Shown: one piece after another, positions 1-13,900 of the stretch | Numbering within the stretch: position 1 is the first letter of the stretch | Layout: every line of letters begins with the position of its first letter | Origin: Ophiostoma sp. CBS 140.51 | Taxonomy: Eukaryota > Ascomycota > Sordariomycetes > Ophiostomatales > Ophiostomataceae | NCBI GenBank assembly: GCA_029298735.1 | Contig: JANSLP010000125.1 | Coordinates: forward strand, 1 to 64,000 | Direction: 5' to 3' | DNA: 64,000 bases | Translations under genes and position numbers: made by a program | Notes under the pieces: model-generated | The model's database searches: none | Seen by the model: only the letters and a program-made list of their open reading frames with translations | What the model was told of the DNA's origin: nothing

Positions 1-1356
1 AGCGTCGGCCTCCGCCACCAAGCCAGCTCCAGACGGCCACCACATCATCCACACCCGCATCGTCCATCTCGACATCAAGACCTCCCTCACAACCTCAAAC
101 TACCAGAGAACGAATAAAAGAAAGTCAAACATTCGTGTCAACAGAATTCACGGACGGATTCGATGTATGCCAGTGAACGGGTGATCGCCGTCGAGGAACG
201 ACTCGATCAAAACCACGTGACATCGAATTTGCGCCCGTTTCAGGACCAACAGGGACCAGGAACGCGCGCGCCTCTTGCTGTCAGTGCACACAATTAGTTG
301 GACGAAAGACGAGGCAATGACGTGTTTCGAGAGTTGAGATCTCTTGAGGAAGGAAGATGCACGGTGTTGAAAAGGAAGGAGTGGCCTTGCAGCCTGCCGA
401 ATTTGTAGACTAACACATCGCTCCTTCCATACTCATATACGGAGTAGTTTGAACACCTCAACTAGGCAAGAACGAGAAAACACAAACGGAAGGCGGAAGG
501 CAAGTACAGTCGTGTGACCTTTTATCTGTCCGCCCAGCTGGCTTTTCCCCTTCTTTTCTCCCCTTCCGTGTTCCGTACGTTGTGCTCCGGATTTCCAGTC
601 CGTTTAATCTATTCGTTGCCGTGTCTCGCCAAACAAGGACGAGCTGGACGACTCAATCACGGCACTCTTGGGGGAACACAGGCTCTCTGCCGTGCGCTAA
701 TTATAACAATGGGTGCTCCATTGGGAGCCCTTTCTTTCTTTTGGTAAACCAAAAGCTCCGATTGACTCCACTTTTCTACAGCTTTCCGTTCGTTCATTGT
801 GTCTGTTCGCTCCTTCCCTCTCGTATCTTGTCCCCTTCCGTCCCCCCTTTTTTTCTGGTGGCTGGCCCAATTTTTCATTTTTTCTTCTTCGATGCCCCTC
901 TGGCCCGCCCTCTTTTTTGCAATTTTTTTTAATTTCCTTTTTTCCCTTTCCTAACCATCACCCAACGCTCTTTCCCCCTCCCACTTCGCCCTTTTTTTTA
1001 AGAGCCCCCCAACTTTTTCGTCATTATTTTTTGCTACAAAAAAAAGACAAAAAAGATTAAATCGAAAAAAGGAAACAACAGCTTTGGTTTTTTAGGTTTA
1101 TTTTTTTTATTGTGGTATTTTTTTTTTATCACGACGGGCCAACGTCAACGCCAATTCGGCTCGGCAATTGATCCTGCGGAGCTTCAATTCGACCTCCTCT
1201 CCTCTCCGTCGTCGTCGTTTCCTCCCTCTCCCGACTCCCCCCCCTCCGTCGCTGCCGGACGCGCGACTGGGGTCGAAGCCGAAGAAAAAGGAAAAAGAAA
1301 AGAAGGAAACAGAGAAAAACTTCAAGCTTCGAGACCCGAGCTTACCGTTTGCGGCC
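1..1356. promoter_or_regulatory. upstream region of the AT-hook gene
   Basis: I see no coding region here. From about 780 to 1250 the + strand becomes strongly pyrimidine-rich, with long T runs near 900-1130. Such CT-rich leaders are common just upstream of fungal transcription starts, so the promoter and 5' UTR of the gene starting at 1357 probably lie here. A copy of the 9-mer TACGGAGTA is at 438-446. Open frames in this stretch are low-complexity products of the pyrimidine bias. Confidence 0.5.
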
Positions 1357-3074
1357 ATGGCCAACATAGCCGCCATGGAGACGCCGGTAGCACCGCCGCC
1401 GGTACAAGAACCGGCACCGTCGCCGGTCGTGGTCAAGCCGGAGCCAATTCGGCGCGGCGGATTCCAGTACGACGGGACGTTCTCGACGATTGACGGCGTG
1501 GCTTTTGAGCGGCCACAGCATCTGCTGCGGCTTTGCTACCCCAGCGAACCGGAGAAGTGGAAGATCAAGCTCGGACGCGGGCGGCCACCCAAAATGGAGA
1601 AGATTACGGACATGGAGGCATCACGGACACTGTCGCGCAAGTTTATGCTGGCACAGTTCCGATTTTATGGCATTCCGCCGCCATATCAGTCGTCATCGGA
1701 CGAAGTGCTGGCCATTTTCCGCGAGCAAGTGACAGCAGGCAACGTATGTTCTTATATCCATGCTTTTTTGTGCTTTCGTTCTTCCGTTCTTCTGTTTTTC
1801 CTGTTCTACCCCCCCACGAAATCATTGCCGGTCCCACTCCACTATGACGACTTAGACGAGATGGAAGCTCAGAAGCTAACTCTTTTGATTTGCAGTTCCG
1901 AAAGATGACACCCGATGTCGAGACCCTCCGTGACGAAATGGTCGCCGAGTGGGACGCCCGCCGCGATCCCAATGCCCAGCGGCCCCGCGGCCGTCCCAAG
2001 GGCAGCACGCGCAAACCCGAAGACCTGCTGCCGGCCACGATTGTCGGCGCTTACGTCATTACGAGCAAGGAGATCCAGGACCAGTGGTCGGTCAACGGCA
2101 CACTAACGCTCGACGTCGCTGCTACTGCGACGCCTGGTGTATACAAGGGGACGTTCCATTTCGGTGTTGTGCTTGGCGTCATGATCTTGTCGGCGGACGA
2201 GAAGCAGCTCACAAGTCACGTGCGGCGACTGGATGGCGGTGACGACCCAGACCGTCGTGGCGGTGGAGACGACCTGTCGGCCGCTGGCAAGCGCAAGCAG
2301 CCCCCTAATGGCGCGGGCCGGCACAGCGATGTCACGCAGCAGCAAATCATGTCCGGCAAGAAGGCAAGGACCGGCCCTGGTGCACCACCGCAACACCCCC
2401 AACACCCTCAACACCCACAACATCTACAGCATCAACAACATCCGCAGCACCCCCAGCACCAGCAACAACACCCACAACACCAACAAGGATCCTCAGGGCA
2501 GGGCCTGGCACCTATCGCCGGGATGCAGGGCATGGGCGGTATGCCCGGAATGCCCGTGATGCCGCCACCCAACATGCAGGGCAACCTTGGCGGCCTCGGT
2601 GCTCTTGTCGGAGGTGGCCTGGCGGGCATGCACGGCAGCCCAGGCGGTCCCGGTGGTCACCCAGGTCACCCTGGCCACCCAAGCAATGTCGGCCACCCTG
2701 GTAGCCACCCGGGCAGTCATCCTGGCGTCCACCAGCAACAGGGCACGTCCGTCCACAACGCCACGGCGCCCGAGACACCGAGCACACCCTCGACGCCCAT
2801 GCCGCAGATGAGCGGCCGGCCACCACTCAAGTTCTATGTGCGCTGGCGTGGCCGAGGCCTTGTTGACAACAACATGCAGACCGGTGAGCACCGTGGCACG
2901 CTCAAGTTCACGAACAAGCACTACACCAAGTTTGCTGGCGAGATGGACCTGGCCTTCCTCGGTGCCGACGAGATTACCGGCAAACGTATATCAGACGTGC
3001 CCACGCTGTCTGGCGAGTCGTGGTCCGACTACATGGAGACTGTTTACGACTGGACTAGGAACCGGTGGAACTGA
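1357..3074 (+). CDS. AT-hook protein with His/Gln- and Gly-rich insert, function unknown
   Basis: Two exons, 1357-1743 and 1896-3074, joined in phase 0 across a 152-nt GTATGT...TGCAG intron with a GCTAAC branch point, give 521 residues. The ATG at 1357 has a good context (GCGGCCATGG); the frame is also open upstream but the sequence there is low complexity. Two AT-hook-like basic motifs are visible, GRGRPPK (residues 73-79) and RPRGRPKG (158-165), suggesting minor-groove DNA binding in the nucleus. A region around 185-235 with the pattern WSVNGTLTLDV...FHFGVVLGVM, and the C-terminal 442-521 starting KFYVRWRGRG and rich in beta-strand patterns, look like two halves of one folded domain. They are separated by a His/Gln/Pro-rich tract (about 295-327) and a Gly/His/Pro-rich tract (to about 441). 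I do not recognise a named family. A chromatin or transcription role is inferred only from the AT hooks. Confidence 0.85.
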
Positions 3075-6000
3075 TCTGTCCATGCAGCATAACGGACCTT
3101 TCATGACTTCTGCTTTGCGGCATATCATGCTCACGACATATCTCACGACACATGCTACAGCAAACCACCATGCGCTCCACAACGCATGACGAACTTTACA
3201 TTTTGTTTTTCATTGCTTCGGGATATCCTCGGCGTCGCATTTCTCTTTTCTTATGTCATCCCTGACGGAGTCTTATTACATGGTTCTCATCCCCCTCTTC
3301 TCACTTTTCATGTCTGTTATTATTGGCGCGTTTGGGACGGGTCTGCCAGGGATGGTATCTCCCTGGCACGAGACAGGGCGGAAACGAGGCATCGGGACGA
3401 TGTGCTCTCTCCTAAAAACAGGAACGGTGTTTTCATATTTGGTTTGTTGTAAGAACTTCTGACTTCTTACTACAACTGTCACATCAGTTTACAAAAACAC
3501 AATACAAGGCTACAAAAATGGCGACGGTTTTATGATCTACTCTACGGTTCCCACTTTTACGTGAAGAATATAATGATGTTAGCTGTATTATGCCATCACG
3601 AGTTTTTCCACACCACACGAGGCTATTCAGATGCAGTCTGGCGATGCCAACAACATCGTGATCGATCACATCCAGCCACAACACTTGCATTCTAAACGTC
3701 CAAGACTTATAATGGCATTATTTGACTTTCATCTTTGACATATATACCCTGTGCATGTCACTACCTCATTCTCGCTCTATACGCTGTCGGCGGGCATATT
3801 ACGGGCCAGCAATGCATCAAGACGTGTTATTTCCGTGTGATCACATGTTGACCGTGTCTTCACAAGACCTCCAATCCAGATCATCTCCAGGACCTGCGCA
3901 AGACTGAAATAGATTAGGCCAAGCGCACTCAAGGCGCTGCCCACATCGTTGTTTCGCGCCGTGCGTAGACAGCCTGCCGTGCTCAAACGGCACATTTGTG
4001 GCCATTGCAACTGACTGGCCAACGGCCACATTCTCCTCACGCAGATAAGAACGATATAGATTAACGGCCTTTATGAAATCGCCATCCAAAAGGAATACTA
4101 ACAAGATCATTCGCCTAGATCGTGCACAGTTTGTAAAGTGCTGACATGGAATAGGGTAGATGCTGGTGATGCTGAGGCGATGTGAGCTCGATGGTGACTG
4201 TGGTAATCGTCAGTAAGGATCTGTATATATCCTGACGGACCGGAGACGTTGTTTTTATCTGTCTGACTCCCTGAGCTCATCGTGACAGCCACAAACCGTT
4301 GCCGGTACCGGCAACGGCCACCAACTGCACGACCACCACCGACCGTCGGAGGATCTGGATCTGCCCGATGTCAACGCTCCGCTCTCGTTTTAAAAGGCGA
4401 AGCAACGCGATGGCTAATTATGTACCGCGACCTCTGATGCCATCTGATTCCACACCATCTGGTTCATAGCAGTTATGTTGCTGCGGCTTTCGTCGCCACA
4501 TCACCAAGTATCGCACACACTTCATCATCGATACTCGCCGTTTGACACCTATTTTCAGGTGCATACGTATCACCGCTCGACTGCGATTCCAAAATTACCA
4601 CGGTAGTAGCATATATACGACGTGGACGTTGGTCTTGATTCTATTCGCAACAATGTTGGAATCGCGGGATGCTTGCAAACCGCGTATATCATTGTTCGCG
4701 TTTATCGCCACCGGCGTATATAGGACGATGTCTATCAATCAGAGTATATCTTGGCATCTGATTATACAACAGGGATATATTATCGACACGTATGAAGCTG
4801 GCGATGTCGACTGAGTTCATCTGTTCGAACTTTTCGTGATGCCAGACACAACAACTGTCTCGCAATCAACATCATTTACAAGCACAGTTTGATTACAAAT
4901 TTTGTGTTTATAACTGATCAATGTCCTTGCCTTCTCTGTTTCTTATGATATTGATCTCTCAACCCGTTATCGTTCGCGATGCACAATGCTTGACGCTCGA
5001 CGGCTGATGCACTCTATTATTGCCCCATCGCAGATGCGCTGGTGCCGCTGTCATCGTCCACCACGATGATTCAGCCAAAGCCTAGCACATCAGACTGATA
5101 CAACGCAAATCACTCACGGACGCCTTTGTAACACACCATGGCCGCCCTACGCGCCGTCCATTATTATTGTGGAAGAAACGAACAAGTGCAACGGCTGAAG
5201 AATACGACTCTTTCTCTAGTGTACGGCCAGACCTCAAGATGCATCCTAGGCCTTTTTTTGCTTTAACCAGACGCCATAGGGCTTCGACTTCACCACACTT
5301 GGCCCGTTTTCAAGGCTATATCGTTTCTGGGGATTCTTTTGTCGTTATTGCGCCACTGTACGTTGGTAAGTCTTCTGGCGCTCGTCATTCAATAGTCTCT
5401 TTCTGGTGTGTGCGAAGGGGCATATAAGATAGCATGTGAGCCTCCCGGAAAGTCACTATTTCACGATACCATGCTCGTATGTGGAAGAAGGCCGATGTAG
5501 CTTTGCTTCTCATCAGTGCTCTAGCATGGTTTCTGGCTGCACTCAATTTATTGAGCGCTTAGCATCTGTTCCGAGCTTCGTTCACTCAGTTCTCAGTCCG
5601 ATCTCCTCTGGCAGAACATCGGATATTCCGCCCCTCTATGCATGTACGTGCACTTGTTTCTTTCCACCGGCAAACTTCCACCTACTTGCTTCGCTAGCAT
5701 ATGTCCAAGATGAGAGACTACAAAAATGAGGAGATGAAGAGGACGAGTAGCACGGGAGGCAGCCCAAGTTCACACAAATTTTTGAAACGAATAGAAGACA
5801 AGTTGGCCGACAATACCGCCGTACCAGAAGAAGAGGAGGAGATGAAAAGGCAGATCACGATAAGCTTGGCTCCCGGAGCCAGTTCCCATTCGCAAAGAAC
5901 GCAAGAACGACCAGCAATTGCTCGGTGGTGTTCATTTCGATGTAAGGAGGACCAGGAGAGTACGAAGTAAGTGGGAGTTGACGAAAGTTTAACTGGGCAA

Positions 6001-9000
6001 AATTCAAAGAGGATTAAATTCAAAGACGAGCCAGCCACTGCAGCAAACAATGGGGTACATTACAGACAAACAATGGGAACTGGGAGCGGCACTTGTGATC
6101 GCACACCCCCTCTGCACCTCTGATCAATAGCCGCTTCAGAGGCCGCCATGGGTGGGATCGTTTTCTTATGTCGTTTCTCTCTTTCGACCTCGTTTCTTCA
6201 GTCCCATCCAACTGCCCTGTAATTTCGTTCCCGCTCCATTTTCTCCTCCTCTCTCTTTTCTTCTCTCTTCTCTCTGTCCACACCCGTCTGTGGGGGGAAG
6301 GCACTGGTTCCAAAAGGGCTAGCAAGGAGTCTCTACCCTTCTAGTTTGACCGACGTCGAGCAAAGTGGAAAAAGCACAAAACGACACCAAACACCAAACA
6401 CCAAACGGATAGGGACAGAAGCCCAAAAAGCAAAAAATGCCACAGGGAGAAGAAAGACGAAAAACTACACAGTATGTGCTGAGGTGCTGAGGTGTCGTGC
6501 TACTGGGAGGTGGCCCTGACGAGCTTGCCGCCCATCCCCCCATCACCCATTGTCCAACATCCTCCAGCTTCCAAGTAGAAAATACAGGGGGGTTAACTTA
6601 GAGAGCCACCAGCGAACACACCAAACAATGAGATCGTGAGAGAGCGGACCGATGATACGAAAAAGACATCACAAGAGCCATCAACGCATCGTCAGAACCA
6701 CCGAATCACCGATTTGCAAAAAACCAACGCCATGGAAAGAGAAATAGAGCTACCGGGTGAAGAACCGACGCTACGACGTATTTGTACCACATGCCGCCGC
6801 CGTCCCGGTTTGGGTTTCTTTCTGTTGATGTCGCTTGCACGCCCCTGGTGTGCTCCTGCGTACAAACACCTCTCCCCGTCCAGCCTCCAAAGTATGTACT
6901 TGTACACACGGCGAAGAGAAACAGGGATAACCGCTGGGGATGGACGGTCACTTATTTTATTTTCCTCCTTATTTTCCTTCTGTTAGCCTCTTTCTTTTTC
7001 GTGCTTTCTTTTATTTTTTTTTATTTGGTAATGCTCCGTACTGACGACGACGACATCATCTGCACGGAGACCTCCGTCGAGTCCGTCGAGGTTCCTTCTC
7101 TGGGGTCCCATCGTCTAGTAGACGTTCGGCAGTTGAGGATTTGAAATTCTGTACCTGTAGGACGCGTTACGTCTCCATTCTCTATCAAGTTCAATTTCAA
7201 TCTTAATACTTCATGCTTGCAGGATACAGTCTGGCTGGGTCTGGCCCTCTCTCTAAGGGCTTTCGCGCTAGAGAGTATATCGAGGTCGCAGTAAGGCAAT
7301 CGGACACGACCCGATCAGTCGTCGTCGTATCGTCGGAGGTTTCTATTTCTTTTTTTTCCTGTATGCACATACACATACTTCTTCGTATCCAAAACGGAAA
7401 GGAATCAATACATTGAAATGAAGAACAAGACAGCGGTATGACGCCACGGCAGGGCGTTACTAAAGGCGTCACGATAGTAAGATAGCTCTGGACCTAGACC
7501 TGGCCCGCTCAAACCTAGACCCAAAAAAGTCCCAGTGCAAGCCGAAAAGGTCCAAAAGTCCACGAGTCCTTCTGGTCTTTTGGTCTCCACTGATGGGCGC
7601 TGTTCGGTGCATTTGCTCGCTGAATTTTGTGCTTTCCATTTTCCTAGCGGTCTAGACCGTCGGCGCTGTCTTGGACTCTTTGTTCGCCTTTGTGTGTCTG
7701 TTTCCGTTTCTGTCTCCCACACCTCCTTCCATCACACATCGCGGAGCCTTGTTTTCTTCTTCCTGTCGCGTTTGCAAGTGCCTCACGTTCCGCACACATT
7801 TTATTTTTCTTTCTTCCTGCATTTGTTGGTATTCCATCAACACAGCGCACAATTCGCCGTCTCGGCTCAAATGAGATTTCTTTCCACGGGATAGTGGGCT
7901 TCTTCGATGCTCGCTCTCCTCGCTCTACTCGCCCTTCTCGTGAATGCATCGTCGACGCCTGTTTTGTAGTCTTCTGCGACCCTTCCCATGCAGCCTAGGC
8001 GCGGGGGATGTTTCTTATATTGGTAAAGGCCTGCCATCCCCAAAAGAGCTGCCACACCCTCTCAAACTCCTTACCTCACTGACTTTGTAATTCTTCTTTT
8101 GTTTGGGGTTCGGTCCAAAGAGCGGAAAGAGACATGCGTAACTATTGCCCATCTTGTTTGTCTGAGTAAGATGCGGACGGCAGAATGGAAGACGGCGAAC
8201 ACAAAAAAAAACAGGGTTGATGCACTGCAACGTCGAAAAGAAAGCAGCCGTCTCTTTGAGGCCGGGCCGCCCCAGGCTAGGCCTGATGTTGACCCTGCGT
8301 GTTGCAAAAGTACTTTTCAGGCTGGGAGCTGCCCTAAAGAGAAGGTTGGATTGGACTGCCAACAAATAGTATTTTCATTGACAATTTGAATTAGAGGAAT
8401 TATCTAAAACTGACATGTCAGATGTGAAAGCTAGTCTAGGAAGGCTTGATCGGATGCGCTGTAATGCAGCATGCAAATCTGCTTGTCGAGACTGCAATGT
8501 AAGCACAAAACGGCGAGAACGAGGAGAACGACACTCAAAAAAAGAAAATCAAGGCAATCCAGGCTGCAGGGACTGCCTGTATGCCGCCCTATTCGCTGCA
8601 TGTGACATGAACAGAACATCATGCTGAATATGAGCTATCCCCACCAACGATCAATGAGAAGGTTAGATACAGCCCCTCGTTGCTTCGTTTCTCGTTCCTT
8701 GCTGTGAGCGAGCTCTCAGCCCTTTGATTACTGGAATGGCGGTGGGCAAAGGGGGTCCAGGGTAGGGAATCAGGGTATGGGCTATCATTCCTGATACCTG
8801 GGCACTCAATTTTGATTATTCTTTTCTAATTATCTTTTTCTTTTCTCGTCTTGACCTTCTCCCTTGGACTGGACGTCGCATTGCTGACCTGCGTGGTCAA
8901 CCCTTTCTGTTTTTTTGTGTCTCTTGCATCTCTTACATCTCTTCCCCCCCATCTGCACGCCGGACGCCGGAGGATCGAGCGAAGTGAGGGGGTTGTGCAT

Positions 9001-10998
9001 CTGAAAGGCGGCGCCAGGGCGGTCGTCCTGTGTAGGTCGTAGGGCGATTGCACTCCAGCGATCGCGATCCCAACGGCTACCCGTCCACTTTATGCGCTTT
9101 TTGCGGTGTGCCCAGTGCCCGTAGAAGACCTCTCTAACAGTCCAAGACCTGTCTCGGCCCGCCTTTCGATCTTGAGTGTTCGTTTCACTGGAAAGACTGG
9201 ATCGCCTTGTCTCCGAACGTGTTTCCCTTTCCAGTATCATCTTTTTTAACCGGTGAGTCGCTCGAGCACATCGTGGTGCTCTAGGGCATCCTTTAGGTGT
9301 AAATCATCTTTGTTTCCATTGTTTCCCCCGGTCGGCTCGGGGTCGTAATCCAATCGGCGGGCCCAAACTGCTCGGAAGGGATGAAAAGAACGGAGAACAA
9401 AAAGAGAAAAGCCCCAAAGCTACTCAGTAGGGACCAGTCGGGTTGAGAAGTGAGACATCACTTGTAGCCGTAGCTTTGCCATCGTTTCCAGGCCTAAAAA
9501 TCGAACCGGAATCATGACAGAGCAAGGAGGTATCGACAAAAGACGACAAAGGCACAAAAATGGTGGGTTTATCACAAAAAGAGAAGAAGACCAGACAGAG
9601 TAGCCCTACAAGAGCGTCATGATGCAAAGCGCGATGATGCAAGCGCCAAAGAAAGAGACACAGGAAGGAACTCTAGTCACGTGGTGCAGCATCCGTTTTG
9701 AATTGTGTGGACCCTTCCGTTTTGCCCCTGTTTAATCCCTGCATCTGGACTGGTGCAAGCTAATCTTCACTATCGATCTGCCTCTCGTCCCCCACGCTTT
9801 TTATCCATCAATTACAGGGCCGTGCCAGCATGGCACGGAGTAATCCTTTGCGGCAGCTGTCGCCATATTCAGAGCAGCCGTGAGTTATTGCAACCAGGTC
9901 TTTCAGGCTCAGAAATAAGGGACTCTTTTCTTGATGTTGACATCAAGCTCCATGGCCTTAAGAGAGTACCACAGTGCTTGTACGACTGTCTGCCCTCCTC
10001 AAGCATCTAGGCTATGCCGGAAAAATACATCTTGGTCTACGGCACTGTGAATTACGTCAAAACAAGATAGATCAGGGGGTCACGGCATTGATAAACTAAG
10101 TTACTTGTTTGATGCCATTTTCAGGCAGCACATGTTCCTTTCCTTCCTTTTATTTGGAGCTCTCTTTTGGTCTTCTGCTTTTGTCACTAACCCCTTGTTA
10201 GTCAAACTAGCAGGTGCGCAAGCTCCTACACCTTTGTCAACACCACCAACACATACTACAGTGGACTTCAATGATGGACGAGCTGCAACTTGGAGTGAAT
10301 CGGTTCGATCCGATCGAGGATGGTTTATTCACGGTTGCCTCGTCGAGCTGGCTACAAGTGCCTGTTCTCAGCAAGTGGGACATAACGGGCATCATCCAGG
10401 ACATAGTTGAGCAATTGTACATCTTCGAAAACAGTCCACTAATGTGCACATAATTTATCACGCTCTCACTGGACGTGTATGATGAAGAAAGAAACGAGAA
10501 TGATATGTAGAAACAGGACGTCGAGGTCCTCTAGACTGCTATGTATCTGTATTCTCTCGAGACCAGAGATCACACCGATGTCACCAGGGTTAATTAGTTC
10601 AGAACGAAGTCATGTTAGAGAAGAACATTTATCCCACATCATACATGTTTAGTTTCATCATCAAGACGAGGTCAGTTTACCAAGACACTCAATAAATGAG
10701 TTTAAAAGAACTCGAGATAGTATTTGGGTATGCAATGTTCAAGATTCTTAGGACACCTGGACTACGACAAAAGCTCACAGAGGCACAATATGTAGTAGAC
10801 AAGCTGTGTGGTAGGGACGACTAAAAACCATCGCCCGATTCGATCCCTTATTTCTGCATAGAGGAGGGGCATGCATGCAATGCACTCTATATCCACATCC
10901 AAAGCCCCTCCCCCTCCCACGGACGGCACCCCATTTTATGGTATCCTGATTACTACTACATGAACGAAACAGAACGAAACAGACAAAAGTAAAGCTGA
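3075..10998. other. 8-kb intergenic region without a convincing gene
   Basis: The 3' ends of the AT-hook gene and of sda1 face each other across this gap. Frames on both strands are short, rich in stop codons and of odd composition. Base composition drifts: about 3.5-5.2 kb is AT-richer with several tatata runs, and 6.9-9.0 kb alternates purine and pyrimidine blocks. The only frame whose predicted peptide looks protein-like is a 60-codon ATG frame at 10271-10453 (+), treated under findings. I recognise no tRNA, rRNA or transposon protein. Confidence 0.5.
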
Positions 10999-13900
10999 CT
11001 ATGCAGCATCACGGTTGCCTCTCCGGCCGCCGCGCTTCGATCGTGTGACGTGAGCCTTGAGCGCCTTGCGCGTCTCCGTCAGACTGCGCCGGTTCTTGGC
11101 CCGCGCCTTGCCCATGGTCATGAAAATGTTCTTCTTGCGCGACTTCTCCTGGTTGGTCAGCGACTTGCCCTCAGCCACCTTTTTGGCCTTGCGCTGCGCT
11201 TGCACCGACTGGTGCGAGTCGCGCGACGGTTTGCCCTCCTGGGCTTTGGCAATGCGCTCCTCCTTTGTGGCCTTGCGCAGCGTCGACGCCAGCTCAATCT
11301 GCTCGGCCGTCAGACCGTCGTCAGTGTGACGGGCAGCCACAGCCTTGGCGTAGCGGCTGGCCGTGGCGGCGGCCTTGCTGCCGAGCGCCTTCTCCACGCT
11401 GGCCTCCATGCGCAGCTCGCGGAGCTTGGCCAGATCGGCTGGGGTTAGCACGGTCGTCGTGGCCAGCTTGGAAATCGACTTTTCCTTGGGCTCGTCGTCT
11501 TCCTCGCTGTCACCGTCGTTGCCCTCGTCGTCGTCTTCGGCCTCATCGTCATCATCACTATCAGCTTCAGCAGCCTTCTTGCCTTTGCGCTGCTTCTTCA
11601 TCGGCGGCAGCTTGGCAGGACCCTCATCCTCGCTGACGTCGATCCAGCCACCCGAGTCGTCGCTGTGGTCCGACATGTCCCACTCGCTCGAGTTGTCCGA
11701 GTCGTCTTCATCGTCGTCCTCGTCATCATCATCTTCGTCATCATCCTCTTCGCCATTCTCGGCACGCTCAGCAGCACGCTTCCGCTTCTTCTCGGCGGCC
11801 TTCCACTGCTCAAGCAGCTCAATGCCGTCAATGCCGCCATCTGTAGACTCCTCGCCATACTTGCGCAGCTTCATCTCGCCGCTCCGCAGACCCATGGTCG
11901 CCTCCTTGCCACGGTCCTTCTTGGCTAGCATCTCGGCACCCACAACGCGGAACAGCGACATGAGACCACGTGCGGCCATCATGACGCTCTTGTCTTTGCT
12001 CTTGCGGAGCAGCACCAGGTCCTGCAGCAGCGTCTCGTTCATGGCGAGCGGCTGGCGCAAGCAGACTTCGCGGATCGCCGCCAAGCCGGCCGAGGCCACT
12101 TCGGCCGCAGAGGCCTCCGACACAAACTCATTGGCAATTTTGGCCAGCAGGGGTTCCAGGGCATCGGGCGGCACTTGGTCGTGCACGGCTTGCGCTAGTG
12201 ATGCCAAGAACGTGGTGACGGACGTTTGACGGGGCGTCAGGTACTTGGTAAACCAACTAAAAAGCGGCAGGATAATGAGCTTGTGGAGGCCATGCAAGCG
12301 CGTAACCAGCTGGAGAATCTGCAGCTTGCTGTCCAGCGAGAACTTGCACTTGGACGACTGCAGATGGCGCGTAAACAGGGCCTCGGCGAAATCATGTGGT
12401 GCGTGGAGAAGATGCTGACGGACGGACGCGCGAAAAAATTAAACGTTAGCCACTTATAGATCATAAGGGTTTTCGCAACTGGGGGTGAGTGAAGGGGGTT
12501 GCATTGAAGTGGATGGTCGGTCTGTTCTCGTCCGATTCTTCTTAGTTCTCCCCTTCTTCTCCTCCCAAAAACCGTTACAACCAGTGCAGCCCGTATCGCC
12601 GATGTGTGTTCCCGTTCTGGGCTTAACTCGTTTGCCAAGAAATCACGCATGGAAGAAAGGCAGATGGAAAAACAGAACGGAGGAAAGAGAAAAGAGGAGA
12701 ATGGAAAGAAGACAATCGAAAAAAGAAGGGCGAAAAGCGAAAATGAGGAGAAAAGGGAGATCACGACGAAATGGAAAAATAGACGAAAAAGGAAGGGAAA
12801 GAACGGCAACAAAAATCAAAGGAACGAAAGAATGAACTCACCAGTGCCGAAAAGTTGAGCATGTGCGGCTGCTGTTTCTTGCGCTCCATCTTCTTGACCT
12901 TGTCGACGGCCCGCTCAAGGCGCTTGGCCATCTTCTTGGTCTTCTTGCTGTGCAGGCTGCCCTGCTTCATCTTCTTGAGGTCCACAGGTCCGCCGGCACC
13001 ACCGCCTAGCACACCGCCGTACTTGTTCTTGCCCCCCTCGTCGTCGCTGCTGTCGTCCTCGAGCTCTTCGCGCGCCTTGTCGCCGCCCAAGAAGAAACGC
13101 ACGGCCGACACGACAACCTTTTCGTTGTCGCCCAAGCATGCCTCGCGCATAACCTCCACAGGCCGCTCATCGACCCAGATCTGGCGGGTCCACAGCTCAC
13201 GTGTGATCTTGACGGCCCAGATAGGACGAGCCGATGTGCGGTCAGAAGTGACGAGGTTGAAAAGCACAGTCTGCACAGTGCGGTTGAGCTTGTGGTTCTT
13301 GGTGCGGCTGTTGGCGTTGCGCAGGTCCGAGACAATGCGGCGGAAGAGCAGGGTGCGCAGCGTCTTGCTGGGCGTGTGAACGAGGATGGGGAAGAGGGTG
13401 CGGGCGAACGCGGGCGAGTCCAGAATGTCCTTGCGGCGCAGCAGGCCAAAGCTCATGACGATCTTGTCACGCAGCTCCGGATGCAGCACGGCATGGTGCT
13501 GGCTCAGGATGGCAGCCAGGTCGTCCGGGAAGCTGCGAAGAGCCTCGGGGTAGCAGTCGGCGATGTGTGCCAGCAGGTCAATCAGGTCGTGGAAGGCCCG
13601 AATCTGGTCTGGCGAGGCATTTGCCGGCGCGGTCAAAAAGAGATCTCGTTGGGAGACTGTGGGAGGAGGGGATTAGTAAATGTGCTCAGCGATGACTCCA
13701 AGGTCTGGACATTTGCAAGCAAGGCTGATACCACGCACCATATTGCTCGTATTGTCTCTGGAACTCATCTTCGTATGATCTGAAGAAAAGGTTAGACTTC
13801 GTCCAAAGGGCGTTTGAGGACGACGACGTTGTCTCCCATATAGTCATCTACAGTGTCAGGCAATACTTGCTTTGGGTCTCTCCGGATCTTGTACTGCAAG

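Noticed and set aside
5701..5970. 89-codon charged frame
   Set aside because: It is a Lys/Glu/Arg-rich product of a purine block with no conserved pattern.
11363..12229. 288-codon frame on the + strand over sda1
   Set aside because: It is the antisense shadow of the Asp/Glu-rich region of SDA1, giving long Ser runs.
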